Positions 12,942 through 26,300 of a stretch of 64,000 nt of DNA are shown one piece after another; within the stretch, counting starts at the first letter, position 1, and each line of letters opens with the position of its first letter. The stretch covers positions 1,240,001 to 1,304,000 of the forward strand of contig NC_052033.1 of assembly GCF_015832195.1 (NCBI RefSeq), given 5' to 3'. This stretch comes from Motacilla alba alba (Eukaryota > Chordata > Aves > Passeriformes > Motacillidae). The notes below the pieces were generated by a model. It searched no databases. It saw only the letters and a program-made list of their open reading frames with translations, and was not told the origin of the DNA. Both the position numbers and the translations under genes were made by a program.

Positions 12942-15900
12942 CAATAGTAATACAAGCTTTCCTCGGATGTTTAGGAGTTGAATATTTGCAGAATTAGTCT
13001 AACAGTTCTATTAGATGAACATAATGTTGGAAGGAAAAGTACTTTTCATCTTGGTCTTGAAGCCTGAGGCCTGTCTGGTTAGTGAGAGAATGAATTTTTT
13101 TTTTTTTTTTACAGCTTAATTTGTCTGTTTCTTAGAATATGGTTTTGTGTCTATGGCAGCTCAAAGGATTTCATGCCTGGACTGTGGTCCTGAATTCAGC
13201 CTCCAAACCACTGCCTATGTGGCCTCATGGATTGGGCTGTCTGAAGGAGCAGGAATTGGTATGGCTGAAAGATGAGAGAGACTTTAGTGTAGAATTGCTT
13301 CTAAAACCCAGCAGTCCTTGCTAAGCCACATTTGACTTTGTTATCTCTTTCAAGCAAAGCCCAAGGTTGTGTTGCAGCTGTAGCTGATTCCCTGGGGTAA
13401 ACCAGGTGGAAAAAAATCTTTCAATATCTGCCACAAGCCCTTGGTCACAGGAAACTCAACACCTTCACTCACAGCCGCAAGCCCCAAGTGCTTGGGTTAT
13501 TCCTCAAGCTCTTTCTCCAACATGATGATGATGGGGGTGTCTGAGAAGCTTTCTGGGTTAGATGCAGCTTCCCAGAGGACCTGCAAATCCCTGTGTGAAA
13601 AGGCTGCTGGAGCAGTAGGATGGTCCTTGAGATCGTCCTGGCATTGATTAATTTGTCCCAGCTGCTGCCCAGGTAGGAAAGGCCTCTCCCATCTGTGATT
13701 TTCTTGTAATGAAACTGATGTATGACCAAACTCCTCATTTCCATCTTGCCTCTCGTGCCTTTTATGCATGTTGGCTGGTCCCTGGGGATGGAGGGATGAG
13801 TTTGCTGGGAACACAACCAAGACAGGCGAGCTAAAAGGCTCTTGCACATGTGGCCTGTTTCAGTAGGGAGGAAAAGATTAAAAGGTACTCTGAGGCTCTT
13901 CCCTCTGCTCACCTCTTCCCCAGCTAAATGTGTAGAAACTGAGGTCTCCAGATCCTTGTGGCACAGCTCTTGTATGCAGAGTTAAGTTATATTTTAAAAG
14001 AGCTTTTTGGCAAAGGAGCCCTCTTTAAGATGGATGGTCCTGAGCATGTGCTGACAGCATCAGGCAGAGTCCCCCGAGGTTGGAAGGACCTGTATCTCCA
14101 AGGGCAGAGCCCAGCCTGTCCCTGACTCTTGCCCTTCAAAAGATGAGGATCTCTTCCTCCTGTTTGCTCTTCTGGCAGATGAGTCTGTGCACTGTGTGCT
14201 TATTCCTACAGACTCTGCGTATTGTTCATTTGTTTAAAGCAAATCTCTGCTTATGCTTAAGGCAGGGTCTTCAAGAAATGAAGCTTGGATTCTGCTCACA
14301 CTCTCCTTCCTTAAAGGGAACTTACCTGCATCAGATTGCTGTGCTGAGCCCTTGAAAAGCAGGCTGAGCTCCTAAAAAACCCTAATTGGCAACACAAGGA
14401 CGTCTCTGAGCTGTTGAACATCACCCCAAAAGTCAGATAATGCAGCTCAAGCCCTGATGGAGTAAGAGTCCAAGGAAGCAGAGACTATGGCAGGATAAGA
14501 AAAGGCTTGGTGTTATTTCTTAGGCAGTATATTAAGACAAAAGTGGCTTCAGCTGTAGCTAAAGCTTTATTCCAAACTGCAAGTTAGCCACAGGAATGGA
14601 ATTTGGGAGAGCTGTTTTTCAAGGGTGTGATTCTTCTGTAGACAAACTCATCCTCCTGACTTTATTCTGACCCAGATAAGAGCAGATAAAATGCAGGCTG
14701 TGAACAAAGGAGGTATCAGAGTCCTTAATCAGTTTGATTACCTGTGATCTTGTCAGGCTGGGACAATTTGCTCACAGTTCAGAGCTGGTGATATTTGCCT
14801 GTACTTTCATTACAGGAAGATGTTTTAAATGTAAATTAACAGTAATGAGGATATGAAAAAATTAATCTCAAGGAAATTCAGTTCTGTCAAGGTAGATCCA
14901 TGAGGCACAGTTTATGGAAATAATAAAATTTAAGCATTAAGTGACAGTTACTTACTATGGATTTAACCTTTAAAAAAGGCTGGTTTAATTTTATACTTAA
15001 TTACTGAAGCTCCAGAGCAGGTGGGAATACCTCGGCCCCAAAGGCTCCTGAAGCCCTTTGCTAAAAGTAGTGTCAGTCCAGGCACTGGGATTCCTGTAGT
15101 GCAGCATCCAGGGTCCATCCTTAAAACACCCTGTTTTGAAATTGGTAAGTGATACATGAGAATTTCAAAGTGAAATATTATCATGTCATCTCTCTGAAGT
15201 GCTTTGCCCTTTTAAAGCCTCAGACCTTGGATTGGATAGAAACCACTCCTGCTCCAATTAATCTCTGTTAACTGATGTTGCACAGGCAGATTGCTCCCGA
15301 CAGTTTTCTGCCCATTCACCTATTCCTTACAGGTTTATTTAAACCACTAAAAAGTCCTGTTTGAGTTGAAGATCTTCAACTAGTAATTTTTAGTGCACAA
15401 GAAAAGTGCCCATTTCTTAGTAACTCAATTCACAGGCATGAATTAATGTATCAGAACTCCATGTGCCTCATTAATTAATAACATGGGATGCAGGTGCCAT
15501 TGACCTGGCAGCTTTTCTTTGAGGAGAAGGAACAGAAAGTAGCTGTGATCACTTCTTGTTCAGAAGACTGACCAGGCTTGATTCTGCAGGTGAGCTTGCT
15601 CACTGACGTGCTTGTTCTGGATCTGCTTATGCACAGAAAGAGCTTTCCATTGGAATGTGTCCTGCATGGAAGTGGCTCAAATTCCATAAACTACTTCCTT
15701 GTCACAGTGATATGTGGTGAGAGAGGCTTATGTGAGGATCTCTCCTGTGCGCAGGGAGAGGTGAGACCTCTCATAAAATGAAGAAGGATTTATCTACAGA
15801 AGATTAAGGGAGTTAAATATCTGCAGTGGAGCAGAGCATAAGATACAGGGAGTTAATATTAAATGAGAGAAAATGTTTGTCTTCCTATAAAATAAATGTC

Positions 15901-17557
15901 AAGTTTTGGAAGCAATCACCTTGAGAAGAGTCTTTGAGTGTCTTCAAATGCCTGGCTCAGCAAACAAGTCCCAGTTTGTTTCAGATCTTCAGTAACAGCA
16001 TAATAGCAGTGCCTGTGCCTCAAAACTGTAAAGACAATATCACAGGGCATAAAAAATGTGAGTGGCCCAATACTTCATGAAAGTTAACAAACTTCCACTA
16101 TAGGATTATGTGCTTTTAACAGAGCCTCTGGCCAGGTTTCCAAACCAAACTTTCTTCCAGGTGCAGTGGCCTTCCTGTGGCCTTCCTGTACCCTCCCTCT
16201 CTTTCCCTCCCAGAGTTCAGGAGCTCCAGAAGAGTTTCACCTTTGTGGCCAAGGTCTGTTCTGCCCTCCTGTGTTGCTTGTTCCTGCTCCCTTTCTTCTC
16301 TTGGTGCACTTGTGTGCTTTTAAATTTAATTTTTAACTAACTGATGCCTTATGATCGGGAATAAGGGAAGAACCAGCAAGGGCAATTCCAGGCAAACAGG
16401 CTTCTCATTTAGGAGGAAGCTCAGCATGAGGAAGCTCAGCTTACTGTAAAATCAAATTGCACTGAGGTGACCACCAGCACTGGTGCAAAGGAAACAGCTG
16501 GGGAATCAGAAGACACTGGAAGGAAGGAGTGGCCCCACAAAGTCAGTTTGGCTGTAACATGAGACCTCACCCTTAGCTGCATGAGTCCTTCCACCTTTAT
16601 CTCTGCAAGCTTACTAGAATCTGCTGGGGATTTTCAACTACCTGGGTGTAATCATTTCAGTCTGCACAATCTGACATTCCACTTTGAGCCTTTGACTTGT
16701 GCTTTGGGGGCTCAGCTGCTTTCTGCAGAGCACTCATTTCCCACGGGAGAACAGCCCTGGGGCTGTAGCCCACCCCCCACTATTAAAAAGCCTCTTGCTT
16801 TCATGTATAATTGGGTTGAAACCCAGTTTAAATCCAGGGGATTTCACTGACTCAGAGGAATTCTCTATCAAACCCATGGTTCCCAGCTATGCAGGAACAG
16901 GGAAGGAGAGCAAGGACAGCTCATTTGAGGCCCCCCAGGTTCCTCGGTGTGCTCATTGAAAATAAAGTACAAACATCACATCCTGGCTCCCAGAGCAGCA
17001 CAGGGCACAGCAGCAGTGAAGGAGCAGTGGGATGAGCCATGGGCCTGTTTCTGGCTGCTGCTGGCACTGCTCTCCAGTAGCTCACTGGTGTTAGCAAACC
17101 GGTGCTACCAAACCAGGACTGGATTCAGTGTAGGCTTGCCTGGCCTTGCCTCCTCGGTTTGCTCCTTTTAGACACAACCACAGAGGTCACTCAGGGGATT
17201 AGAAGGGAGAAGTCTGAGCCCTGTCTTAGCACAGAGTCCTTCAGCTCACCCAGCTCAGGTCCATCCCTGCCCAGAGCCTGTCTCTGACCCCTGGGCTGGG
17301 GCCACAGGACTCTCCCTTGCAGCGTAACAGGATCATCCAGCCCTGCTGAACGGCAGACAATTGGGCAACAAAGTGCTCCTGAAATATTTAAGGAGGCTGT
17401 TTTCAAACCTATGTAACTTAATTGTTTTGGTTTCTGCTTGCAATGAATATTTTATTTGGCTTCCTCGGGTTATGGCTGGGGAAGAGGCCTAGAAAACCTT
17501 TTGGCTTGTCCTAAAATAGCTGGAAAAAAGCAGCAGAGCCCAGTTTGAGACAGTCAG

Positions 17558-17591
17558 AGGTCAGGAATGAGAGGTCAGGAATGAGAGGTCA
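17558..17591 (+). promoter_or_regulatory. Three AGGTCA half-sites with 14-bp period
   Basis: AGGTCA occurs at 17558-17563, 17572-17577 and 17586-17591, separated each time by the same 8 bases (GGAATGAG, the third copy being partial). AGGTCA is the core half-site of many nuclear receptors. The regular spacing shows a short tandem duplication. Regulatory use is only inferred. Confidence 0.35.
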
Positions 17592-20500
17592 GGCTACCAC
17601 AGTAGCCTGGGGTACAGGCTCAAAGGAGAATATTTGCTGTCACTATGAGGCAGCATATGATATGCAAGCAAGAGTGGAGGTATTTTACATGAATGAAGTG
17701 GGGGGTGGGGGGAACGAGGAGAGATACATAAAAAAGATATATTTTTAAACAAGTCTTACAGGCTTCAGGGTCATGCCTGGATTGTCAATTCTACTTGGTG
17801 TGGAGTCAAGCCAAGAGGAGACCTTATTTATATGTTTAGGGGGTTTATCTTAAAAACTGATGTTCTTAAGAATAGCTTTGACCAATCTCTTTACCTGAGC
17901 TATTACCAAGCAAACAAGATGGTTGGGAATTTATGCAAAGTGTCATTTCTCTGATCAATCACAGCCAGTTTCTACTCTTTTATTTGTGTGATTTAGTAAT
18001 TTTTAAAAATGGAGTTACCTTTTCACGTCTCTTTTACACAATAGCATCAAAAGCTTTTTGTTTATGTAACTGACTTAAGAATTTTCAGTGAAAAGGTGAT
18101 TCTGATGTTTTATCACTCACTAATATTTTTTTAAATCAGAGTGGCTGAATTCTGGCTGAAAGGACCTGGTATTTTGCATAAATGAAGAACTCTTTAAGAA
18201 ACTGCACTATCCAGTCTACTTGGGGATCCGGAGCTGAAATCTGGAAGGGTTTCATCTTTCCTGGTGCTTATCTGCCTCTCTCTTCATGAGATATGAACCA
18301 ACTGCCAGCATCTTGCCAGGAGCACTTTAAAAGGCAAACAAATGTGTTCACTCTGTGCAGAGAATTCAGGTTAGAAGTGCTGGGACAGCCAGGCTGGAGA
18401 CTCGGGTGGGGAGGGAGTATCTGCACAGCACCAGTTTAGCCTCTCTCATCTCAGGTAGCTCAGAGCAGACAGGAGTCTGAAGTGAATGTGATCAGTGGCT
18501 TCATCTCAGCCCTCCCAGGGTGAGAACCAAATGTCTGAGGCTTCTGACAAATCATGGAAATCAAAGCAGCAGCTCCGGTGCTGCCTGGGCTATGCAGAGA
18601 CTTGAAGAGGCTTCAGCTGATGCTGATGGAGTTTGTTAGAGCCATTTCCTCCTCAAGAGTTGAATTTTTCAGAGCAGCTTCTCCTCCCTGCCACACAGGT
18701 TAGAAGCTTAGAGCTGAGAGCCCCGGGGCTTTTCTCCAAGATTCGTTAAGGCACTGATGCTCCACATGCCATCAGTCATTCTGGGCTTTACAGGAGAGAT
18801 TTCTCTTTTCTGCAGAGAGGAAAGAGAGTGACTTAAGAGTGAGTTAATAAAAGAAAGTGATGACATAATTAACTACACTGTTGCTCTACAGCCCCATTCC
18901 TGTGAGCTAAGAGAAGTGGAGCACCCAGGGACAGAAAGTTCAGGTAAAATTCTTGAGTTCTCCAGATCAACCCCCAGTTTTTATCTTTGCTTCTTAATGG
19001 AGGAGTCCTCAAGGTACAGAATGTAACAGCCAGGGGCTCTTGGAAGGAGGTGGACAAACAGGTCCCACCCAAACTACTGCTGCAAAGCATCTACAATCTT
19101 ATCACATTTCATGTTTGGGTCACTTGTTCTGGTGGCTGGCCAGACCTGAGTTCATTTTGTTTTATCTCCAGCTCCTCTGGAAAGGCTTTTTGGGAGGGGA
19201 CAGGAGACTTTATAGAGCCAGTGACATTGTCAGGGAAGTTAAATCCCATTCTCCCTGTGCTGTGCCTTTGCAGCCTGGGGAGAGGAGGGGGAGGCTCACA
19301 CTGAGCATTTGTGCCTGCTCTGTTACCTGATTTCTTGAGAACAACCCAGGCAGGGCAAAGCCATCCCTGAATTAAACAGAGTTTCATGGACATAAACATT
19401 GGCTGTGAGTAACCTCAGCTTGTCTGCAAGAGGAGAACAACTTTATTTGCAAATTTGAGTTGAAAGGAGATTTAGTCGCTCTGCTTGATTTGAACTGAGA
19501 TTTAGGCATAATGAGGGCAAAAATGGTGCCAGTTTTGCTGTCTTTTTCAGTGCTGAGCTGGAAACTGCTTTCCTGTTTTAGCAAAGAGCTTGGTATTGGC
19601 AAGGAGAGAGCAGAGGCTGAGCTATCCGTGCTTGGCTCCCTGGAATAAAACTGCAGGGCTGCAAAAGAAAGGAGTCTATGATTTAATTCTTTTCACTGGC
19701 CTAAGCTTTTTTTTTAGGTAGTTTTTACTGTGCCTTGTCTGGTAGCCTCTTGCATTATAGTGGATGTCTTTTGGCTTTGGAATTGACCCTTTCAGTCTTT
19801 CTTTGGGGGTGCACCCAATCATACCAATCTGACCCTGACCTAGGTGAAATCCCACCTCTTCTTTTATCCCAAACTCTGCAAGCCAGCTGCTGATACTACT
19901 GGTTGAAAAGTTCAAAAGATACCATGAGAAAGCTTGAATTATTGATGCCACTCTCCTTCCATATCCGTGTAATTATCTGCTCTTGGTGCACAGCCCAGCC
20001 AGAATCCCTGTTAGACTCCACAGCTGGGCAGGCTTGCAAGAACTCTGGAACAGACCCTGGGCTGCATGGAAACAAGGCAAGGGAGAGGGAATATGTAACC
20101 ATTGCATGGATGTGAGCTGTGATCCAGGTAAGGGGCAGCTAGCTGGAATCAGTGTAGGTATGTTGCAAAAAATTACTGTGCAGAGTGATAAAAGAAGGGG
20201 TTAGAGCAGTTTTTACAGTGAATGAAAATAGAAACTTAAGTTCCAGGCAGGTCCCTTTAATATTAATGATTGTACTTTTCTCTGTATGAGTTGGGAGAAT
20301 CCACTGTGCTCAGGGAAGACAGACAATTCCCTATTGGTCTTAAAAAAGCAGTGTGATCTTTCTGCTCTTCTTTTTATCTGTAGGTTCATGCTGTGATTCC
20401 TGACAGCACTGAGGATCTCCTTTCTCTGATGTGAGTTATTCTCATTTCTTCTAAAATGGGAGAATGCCGTCAAATTGTTCTTTTTCCTGTAGTGATTTAG

Positions 20501-23105
20501 GTGAAGTTGGTGTGGTGAGGGGAGCTGAAAAACTGATGAGCAGCATCTTTCACCTGCTGCAGTGTGTCCAGCAGGCAGATGGTCCAGGGCAGTTAATCAG
20601 AGCAGGTCTGATGTCAAAGGAATTGTTTACATAAGCAGTGATTCAGCTTCCCATTCCCAGTAATAACAGTGGTGTTACAAACCAATCTGCTCTAAAGCCC
20701 TGTCTCTGAAGAATTGTCAGCTCCAGTTTTTCACTTTCTAACCCAGATTCACTCTGGGGTCCTGTCTTGACAGTGAGTCAAACCAAACTCCTGTGTCTAA
20801 GCTCCTGACAAATTTGGGCAATGTTCCTCACCCTCCTCCTCGTCCAAGAATTTCAGCATTTTTGTTTTATGGAAGGCTTTAGACACATGACTATCTAGCA
20901 ACAGCACATAAAAGCAGACCTTTATTTATTATTTTCTCCTGCCTTTGGCACTGTAGAGAAGCTGAATCAACTTTAAGCCCCCAGGAGGACAGAATATTAA
21001 CAACTATTCTGTACTGAGGATTTAGGGTCTAATTCAGCTGCCATTAATCTCAGTAACAAAAGTCTTGTTGCAAGATTTAGGGATCTAGGCCAGGAGTATT
21101 GGGGTATTAAGTGGGGAGGGGGGCGCTGAAATGAGGTGACCAGACACCTGTATATGACAGTCCTGTTCAGAGAGAGGAAGGGAAGAGGATTGGTGTTCAG
21201 AGATGAACTCTGCACTGGGCAGAGTGTCCAGGAGACTTTGAACAGAGTCAGGTCTAGACCAGAACAAAAAAAGCAAGTTTAGAGGGAGCCCTAAGGACAC
21301 ATTGTTGGGTATGTAACTGCTTTCAGGGCAGCAGCTTTTTGGTTCAGTATCAGAGTTGCAGCTGGGGGAAAAGGGCATGCTGTTTTTCCCCATTGCAGAT
21401 TGTTCTGTGGTGCAGAACAGCACAAAATAGGTGGTACAGAAAAGGAGCCAACATTTGCAATAAACCCCTGTGCTTTGCACACACCAAATGTGCTTTTCTT
21501 AGAGCATCATCCTTCCCGAGCTGTGAAAATCTCAAATGTGGTTTTGCTGCCCTCCTTGGAGTGAGTGAGGTGAGACAAAGTTTTTGATTCACTGAGTGGT
21601 TTCTTACAGAGTTGCTCCCAGAGAACTGGAATGTACTTTTTAATGGCTTTTTTCAAATTTTGCTTTAATAACTTGTAAATACTCTTGGACAATTTTCAGT
21701 CTAAAATCAGGTCATAAGATATTCTGGATATCTGGATATTCTAGTGGCTGGATTTCCATCTTTGCTGAGGTACTAAGTGCTAAAAAATCTCATTCCTTGT
21801 CAGACTTTATAGCAGCTGTAAAGGTTTAAAGCTTTTAAAGCTTGCTGAATTGCAATCTTGACTGCATTTTCTTCCATCCCCTTCCCTGGGGCAGGGAGAT
21901 GTCTGTGGATGGAAGGAAACCTCGGCCAAAACCCTTTGCAGCTTGTAGCCTGTGTACAGACATTGCACCCGTGGCCACTGGGGTGCAAGGTCAAAGTGTC
22001 AGACAGATAAATAAATTGCCAGCGTCCCATAATAGTCTAACAAGTGACTGGAGGCTTCCAGATGCTGGATTTCAGCCTTTAAATAAGTTAATGCTGGGTG
22101 AAGTTAGGAGGAATCGGTAACAAAATCTTGACTGCTCCATCCTCTGTTACCCACTGACAGAATTTCTAAATCTGTGTTGGCTTGGTGGCTGGAAGTTTCT
22201 CTTCTGCCTGTGGAGAATCCACAGAATTGGCTGAAAAACAAAGAGAAAGAAAAAGGAGAAAATTGAGAGAAGACTTTAACAGAGAAAGAGATGAGAGGAC
22301 AAAATATATCATGGGATTTCCCTGTGCCTTGTGCTGGTTTGTTCCCTGCCCATCACCGGGTAATGGAATTTCCAGGATAGTCCCAAACAGCCCCAACAAG
22401 AGTCTTCTTACCTGTTTTCTTTGGGAAGATGTTGCAGACTGATGGGTTTCCTTGCCGTAAGATTTTTCCCTCAGCCCTGTTCTCCTCATCCACTCACCTC
22501 CAAGTTTTCTTTTCTCTGATCCATCATTTCCTTTCAGTTGTGCTCTTACTGTTTTGTGGTTTGGAGCCTTTCCTTGCAGTGTTTGGTGATGGGACCCAAA
22601 CCCAGGCTCTGCCACCAGCACTTCATTCACTCACAGGGGCCCCAGTGGCATGTCTGAAGCAGCAAAGGGTTGACTCATAAAATAAAGGGTCTGGAGAGCT
22701 GGAAAGGGTAGAAGTGATATTTTGCATCAGCCTGAAAGATCAGGACCAATCCTTTGGACACTTTTACATCTTTTATTCCATGCATCTGATTAGAGGAAAG
22801 ATAAAGAGGTGAACAGCTGGGATACTGACCGTTTCCCACACTGCCAGGGAATGCCAGTGCACTCGGGGGCAGTTGAGTGGAGATGTTATGACACACTGGA
22901 GCACTGTTTGCTTCTGATGTTTATTTCATATAGATCATTGGATGTGTTCCTCTCTTCTTCAGCACAAAGAAGGATAGTGCAGAAGCAGAAACTGAAATAA
23001 AAGAATCATTCTATCTTGAGCTACAGTGTGTCCAAACCTTTGTCAACTGTAGAAAGTCATGGACACGTGGCCTAATGAGGCATTCTTGGGGTGTCCTTTG
23101 CAGGC

Positions 23106-23180
23106 CCACGAGTCAGACTTGGATGATCTTGGTGGGTCCCTTCCAGGTCATCATATTCTACGATGGTATGATTCTAATAA
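23106..23180 (+). repeat. CR1 LINE 3' end scrap upstream of MYO15B exon
   Basis: The stretch contains GACTTGGATGATCTTGGTGG, then GTCCCTTCCAGGTCA and a CTACGATGGTATGATTCT end. These match the terminal part of avian CR1 elements. It lies about 190 bp before the splice acceptor of the large first coding exon. Confidence 0.75.
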
Positions 23181-23367
23181 AAGAAGAAAATCAGGGTGAT
23201 TTGTGACAAAATGAGCCAGAGATTAACCTGGAACAGGGCACTGCACCCACAAGGCTCTGCAAACATTTATTTGGCTCCACAGAAATGAGGCAAATTAGTA
23301 CTCAGGAGCATCTGGCTTCCCTTTGTAGTTTATTTCACAGCAAAATACACAATGTTTCCTTTCACAG

Positions 23368-26300
23368 GTGAGTCGGGATAAGCCCTCACATATTCCTGAA
23401 CACCAAGGAAATGCCTCCTTCCCGACCCAAGACTCAGCAGAAAAACGCTGGGAAAGAGAAGGTGCTCAATTGTGAGAGAAACTCCACAGGAGACTCAAAG
23501 ATCTGCTGTGGGAAGAGGAGGGAAGGTAAGAGCAGAGGCCAAGGGAAGGGCAAGGAGTCACTTCCTGGACAAGGTGACAGCCTTGGAGAAGAGCCCTTAA
23601 AAATCCAGAGGCTGGGGAGGCCCAAGGAGAGCAAAGAGAATGACCACAAGAAGTTATTCTGGAGAAAAAGAGCCTGCAGGAGAAATTACAAAAGTGAAGC
23701 TGGTCTGGAGAGAAAACACAGAGAGTCCAGGTTGGAGGGGAAAAAAGGAAAGGCCTGCAAGCAACAGGAAATTACATCAGGGCAGGAGAGTGAGGACAGC
23801 AGTGACAAGGAGGGAAAAGCCATCACAAACAGAAAAAAAATGAGTTTTAAAAGGAAATGTGGAAAGAGACTTGGTGCTGGTGAAACAGGTGCTGAGCTGG
23901 GGGCTGTAAAGGCAGTCACTAAGCAAAGTGCTGAAGGTTCTTTTCAGAAACAGAACTTGGCAGAAAAGGCACAGAATCCCAGGGGAAGGCATGGAGGGAA
24001 TCAGGACTGCAAGGAGGCTTCTGAGCAGAAATCAGGCTCTCAATCCCAAGGCAGTACAGCACAGGAAAAAGGTGAGAGGACTGGGAAAAAGCAAGCTGAA
24101 AGTCTTACCAGGATTGTCATCACTGAAAGTGAGGATGAAAATATTCTGGAAACCTCAGGTAACTCCTGCTCTGACTCCAGCAGTGAAGGCCATGGAACCC
24201 ACAGAACAGGTACGAAGGAGGCTGTGGTGGGCAGCACTTCCTGCAGTGAAGAGAAGAGCAGCTCTTCTGAAGAGAGGAGCAGCTCTCCCGAGTTAGATGG
24301 CAACAGTAAGAAAGAAGTGGTGCTCAAAGATCCTCCTGTGGGTGAAGAAAAAGGCTACAAGGAACTAGCTGATGAAAGCAAGGAAGCATCTATTGAACCT
24401 GAAAAGGAGCTGGTGACCACAGGTGGAAAAACTGAATCTGAGGCTGAAGGCACTGAATTTGCAGGGTTGGAAGCAGAGGAGAAGATGAGGAAGCCAGACA
24501 ACACGCTGAGACAACCAGAATGTGCTCCAGCTGAGAGCAGCGAGGCAGATGATCAGTTAAGCACTTCAGGACTCCAAGTTAAGAGTGTTAAGAACAGGGA
24601 AAATATTGAAATAGACAAGGAAAATATACTAGAAAATGACAGAGTTGAAGATATGTCAAAAGATGGACACATGAATTCTGACAACAGTGGGGAGAGCAGC
24701 ACTGCAGAGAACATTGATGAAGTAAAAGAAAACAAGCCAGAACCACTCCCAACTGCTGTGAAAGCAGAACTCCACGTTCACCTTTGCAAATATGAACAGG
24801 AAGAGAAGGTGAATGATGAAGACAGAGAGCTAAAAGATGGATCTTTCCACTCCAAGCAGCAAAGGACATTGAAGGAGAAACCTGGGAAGTGTGAGAACCC
24901 AGAACAAGGTGAAGAGGCTGGAGATAGACAGAGGCACAGTTCAGACTGCAGCAGGCAGGACCTACCAGCACTGATGCTTCCAAAGAAATGTTCTTCTCGA
25001 TCCCACATCCCACTCAGTCTGGAAAACCAGCATAAAAATGCTGAGACCAAACTTCCACCAAGCCAGAAACCAAATTCTGCCCAGATGGCTTTGGGAGCTA
25101 GCTCAGACTTGAACAATGTTGAAAGCATCTGTTCAAAAGCCATGACTCTAGAAACTCCCAGTAAACAAAGAGAACCCAACACAGCTCAGAGTTTTGGAGA
25201 GAAAAGATTAAATACTTCAAGCTGCTCCACAATTACAAAAAAATCATCTGATAAGCAGCCCCATGGAAAGAAGAAGAAAGTTGGAAAAGTTATTGGAAAA
25301 GTTAAACAGAGTTCAGGCCAGTCTACAAAGGCAAAAAAAGAGAAAGCAGAAGAAGTGGTCGCAGAGGCACCTTCTGAAACAGAACCTGTGCACGGTGGGG
25401 AAGGATCCAAGCACTTGCACACTTGCTCTGCTTTTAGAAAAGTCACCAGCTGGCTTGGCCAAAAACCTGCCAAGAAAGCAAGGCTGAAAGCTCGACTGCT
25501 GAGTGTGGCACGTGCAATTGGTATCTCCAGATGGCTCTTGAAGAAGTTTGGGAAGAAGAAGAGCAGCAAACCTTTTGGATTCAGAAATAGAATGGCAATC
25601 CGGATTCTGAGCACTGCTGGGTGGGTCGCTCGGTCTGGCAAAGCCTTCCCTGGTGCAGCTGGACAGCTGGAGAGGGCTGACCCGAGGGACAAAGAATCTT
25701 CTGCTTCATTAGTGGAGGGGAAAGGTGGTCCTAACATGGTAGAGGAAGTGGGACACCTTGATTTGTCTCCTGGTGATCCCCCTCTTCATGGAACCAGTTC
25801 CTTTCCATGCTCGGATGAGAATAACAGTGCTACTGATGCCAAGTTTGCTGTAGTGTTCCCCAGAGTCCACAGCTTGGTTAAGGCTAAGAACTCCTTGTCC
25901 AAGGGCTTTGGCAATGGTCATTCCCTAGAGAAACTGAAAACTCCATCAGAGAGAAAATCTGTCCCTCCTGTGCAGCAGGCTTGCAGATTCAAATGTGACC
26001 TTCCCAGACCTCTGCTGGATCCAAGCCAGAGAAAGAGCAAGCAGGGCTTCTTCCCACACCGAGAAGAGGAGCCACTCCATACCTCAGCTTCTTGCAGTGA
26101 GGTAGATACCAAGGAGGGTTCAGGTGTCCTCCAGACTGCAGGATCCATGGTCACTCCTAGTGTGCACTGGTCCCAGCAGCAGGGGCAGGGATGGGACCCT
26201 GCAGCGTGGCTGAACTCCGAGCTGCTGCTGCCACGGCCAACCATGGAGAACCTGAGCAAATGGGCCATCTCCAAGGAGCCCCAGCTGGCCAGCAGCCGTG

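Larger units (their letters stand above)
10561..23367. other. Gene-poor interval between LLGL2 and MYO15B
   Basis: This is about 12.8 kb with no recognisable exon, RNA gene or CpG island. It is AT-moderate and CpG-poor. It holds poly-T runs (12893-12935, 13095-13110), a triple AGGTCA repeat (17558-17591), a purine-rich stretch (22240-22310) and a CR1 scrap just before MYO15B (23106-23180). The longest open frames are antisense (22166-22630 and 13469-13912) and match no family I know. A non-coding first exon and the promoter of MYO15B should lie in or upstream of this stretch, but I could not locate them. Confidence 0.7.

Noticed and set aside
13469..13912. 147-codon antisense frame in the gap
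   Set aside because: No recognisable domain; ordinary length for chance in a region of this composition.
22166..22630. 154-codon antisense frame in the intergenic gap
   Set aside because: It includes a Leu/Ser/Phe-rich stretch arising from a purine-rich run on the other strand. No family match, no splice or poly-A context.
25186..25737. 183-codon antisense open frame inside the giant exon
   Set aside because: It mirrors the biased Lys/Glu-rich coding strand; no domain or start context.
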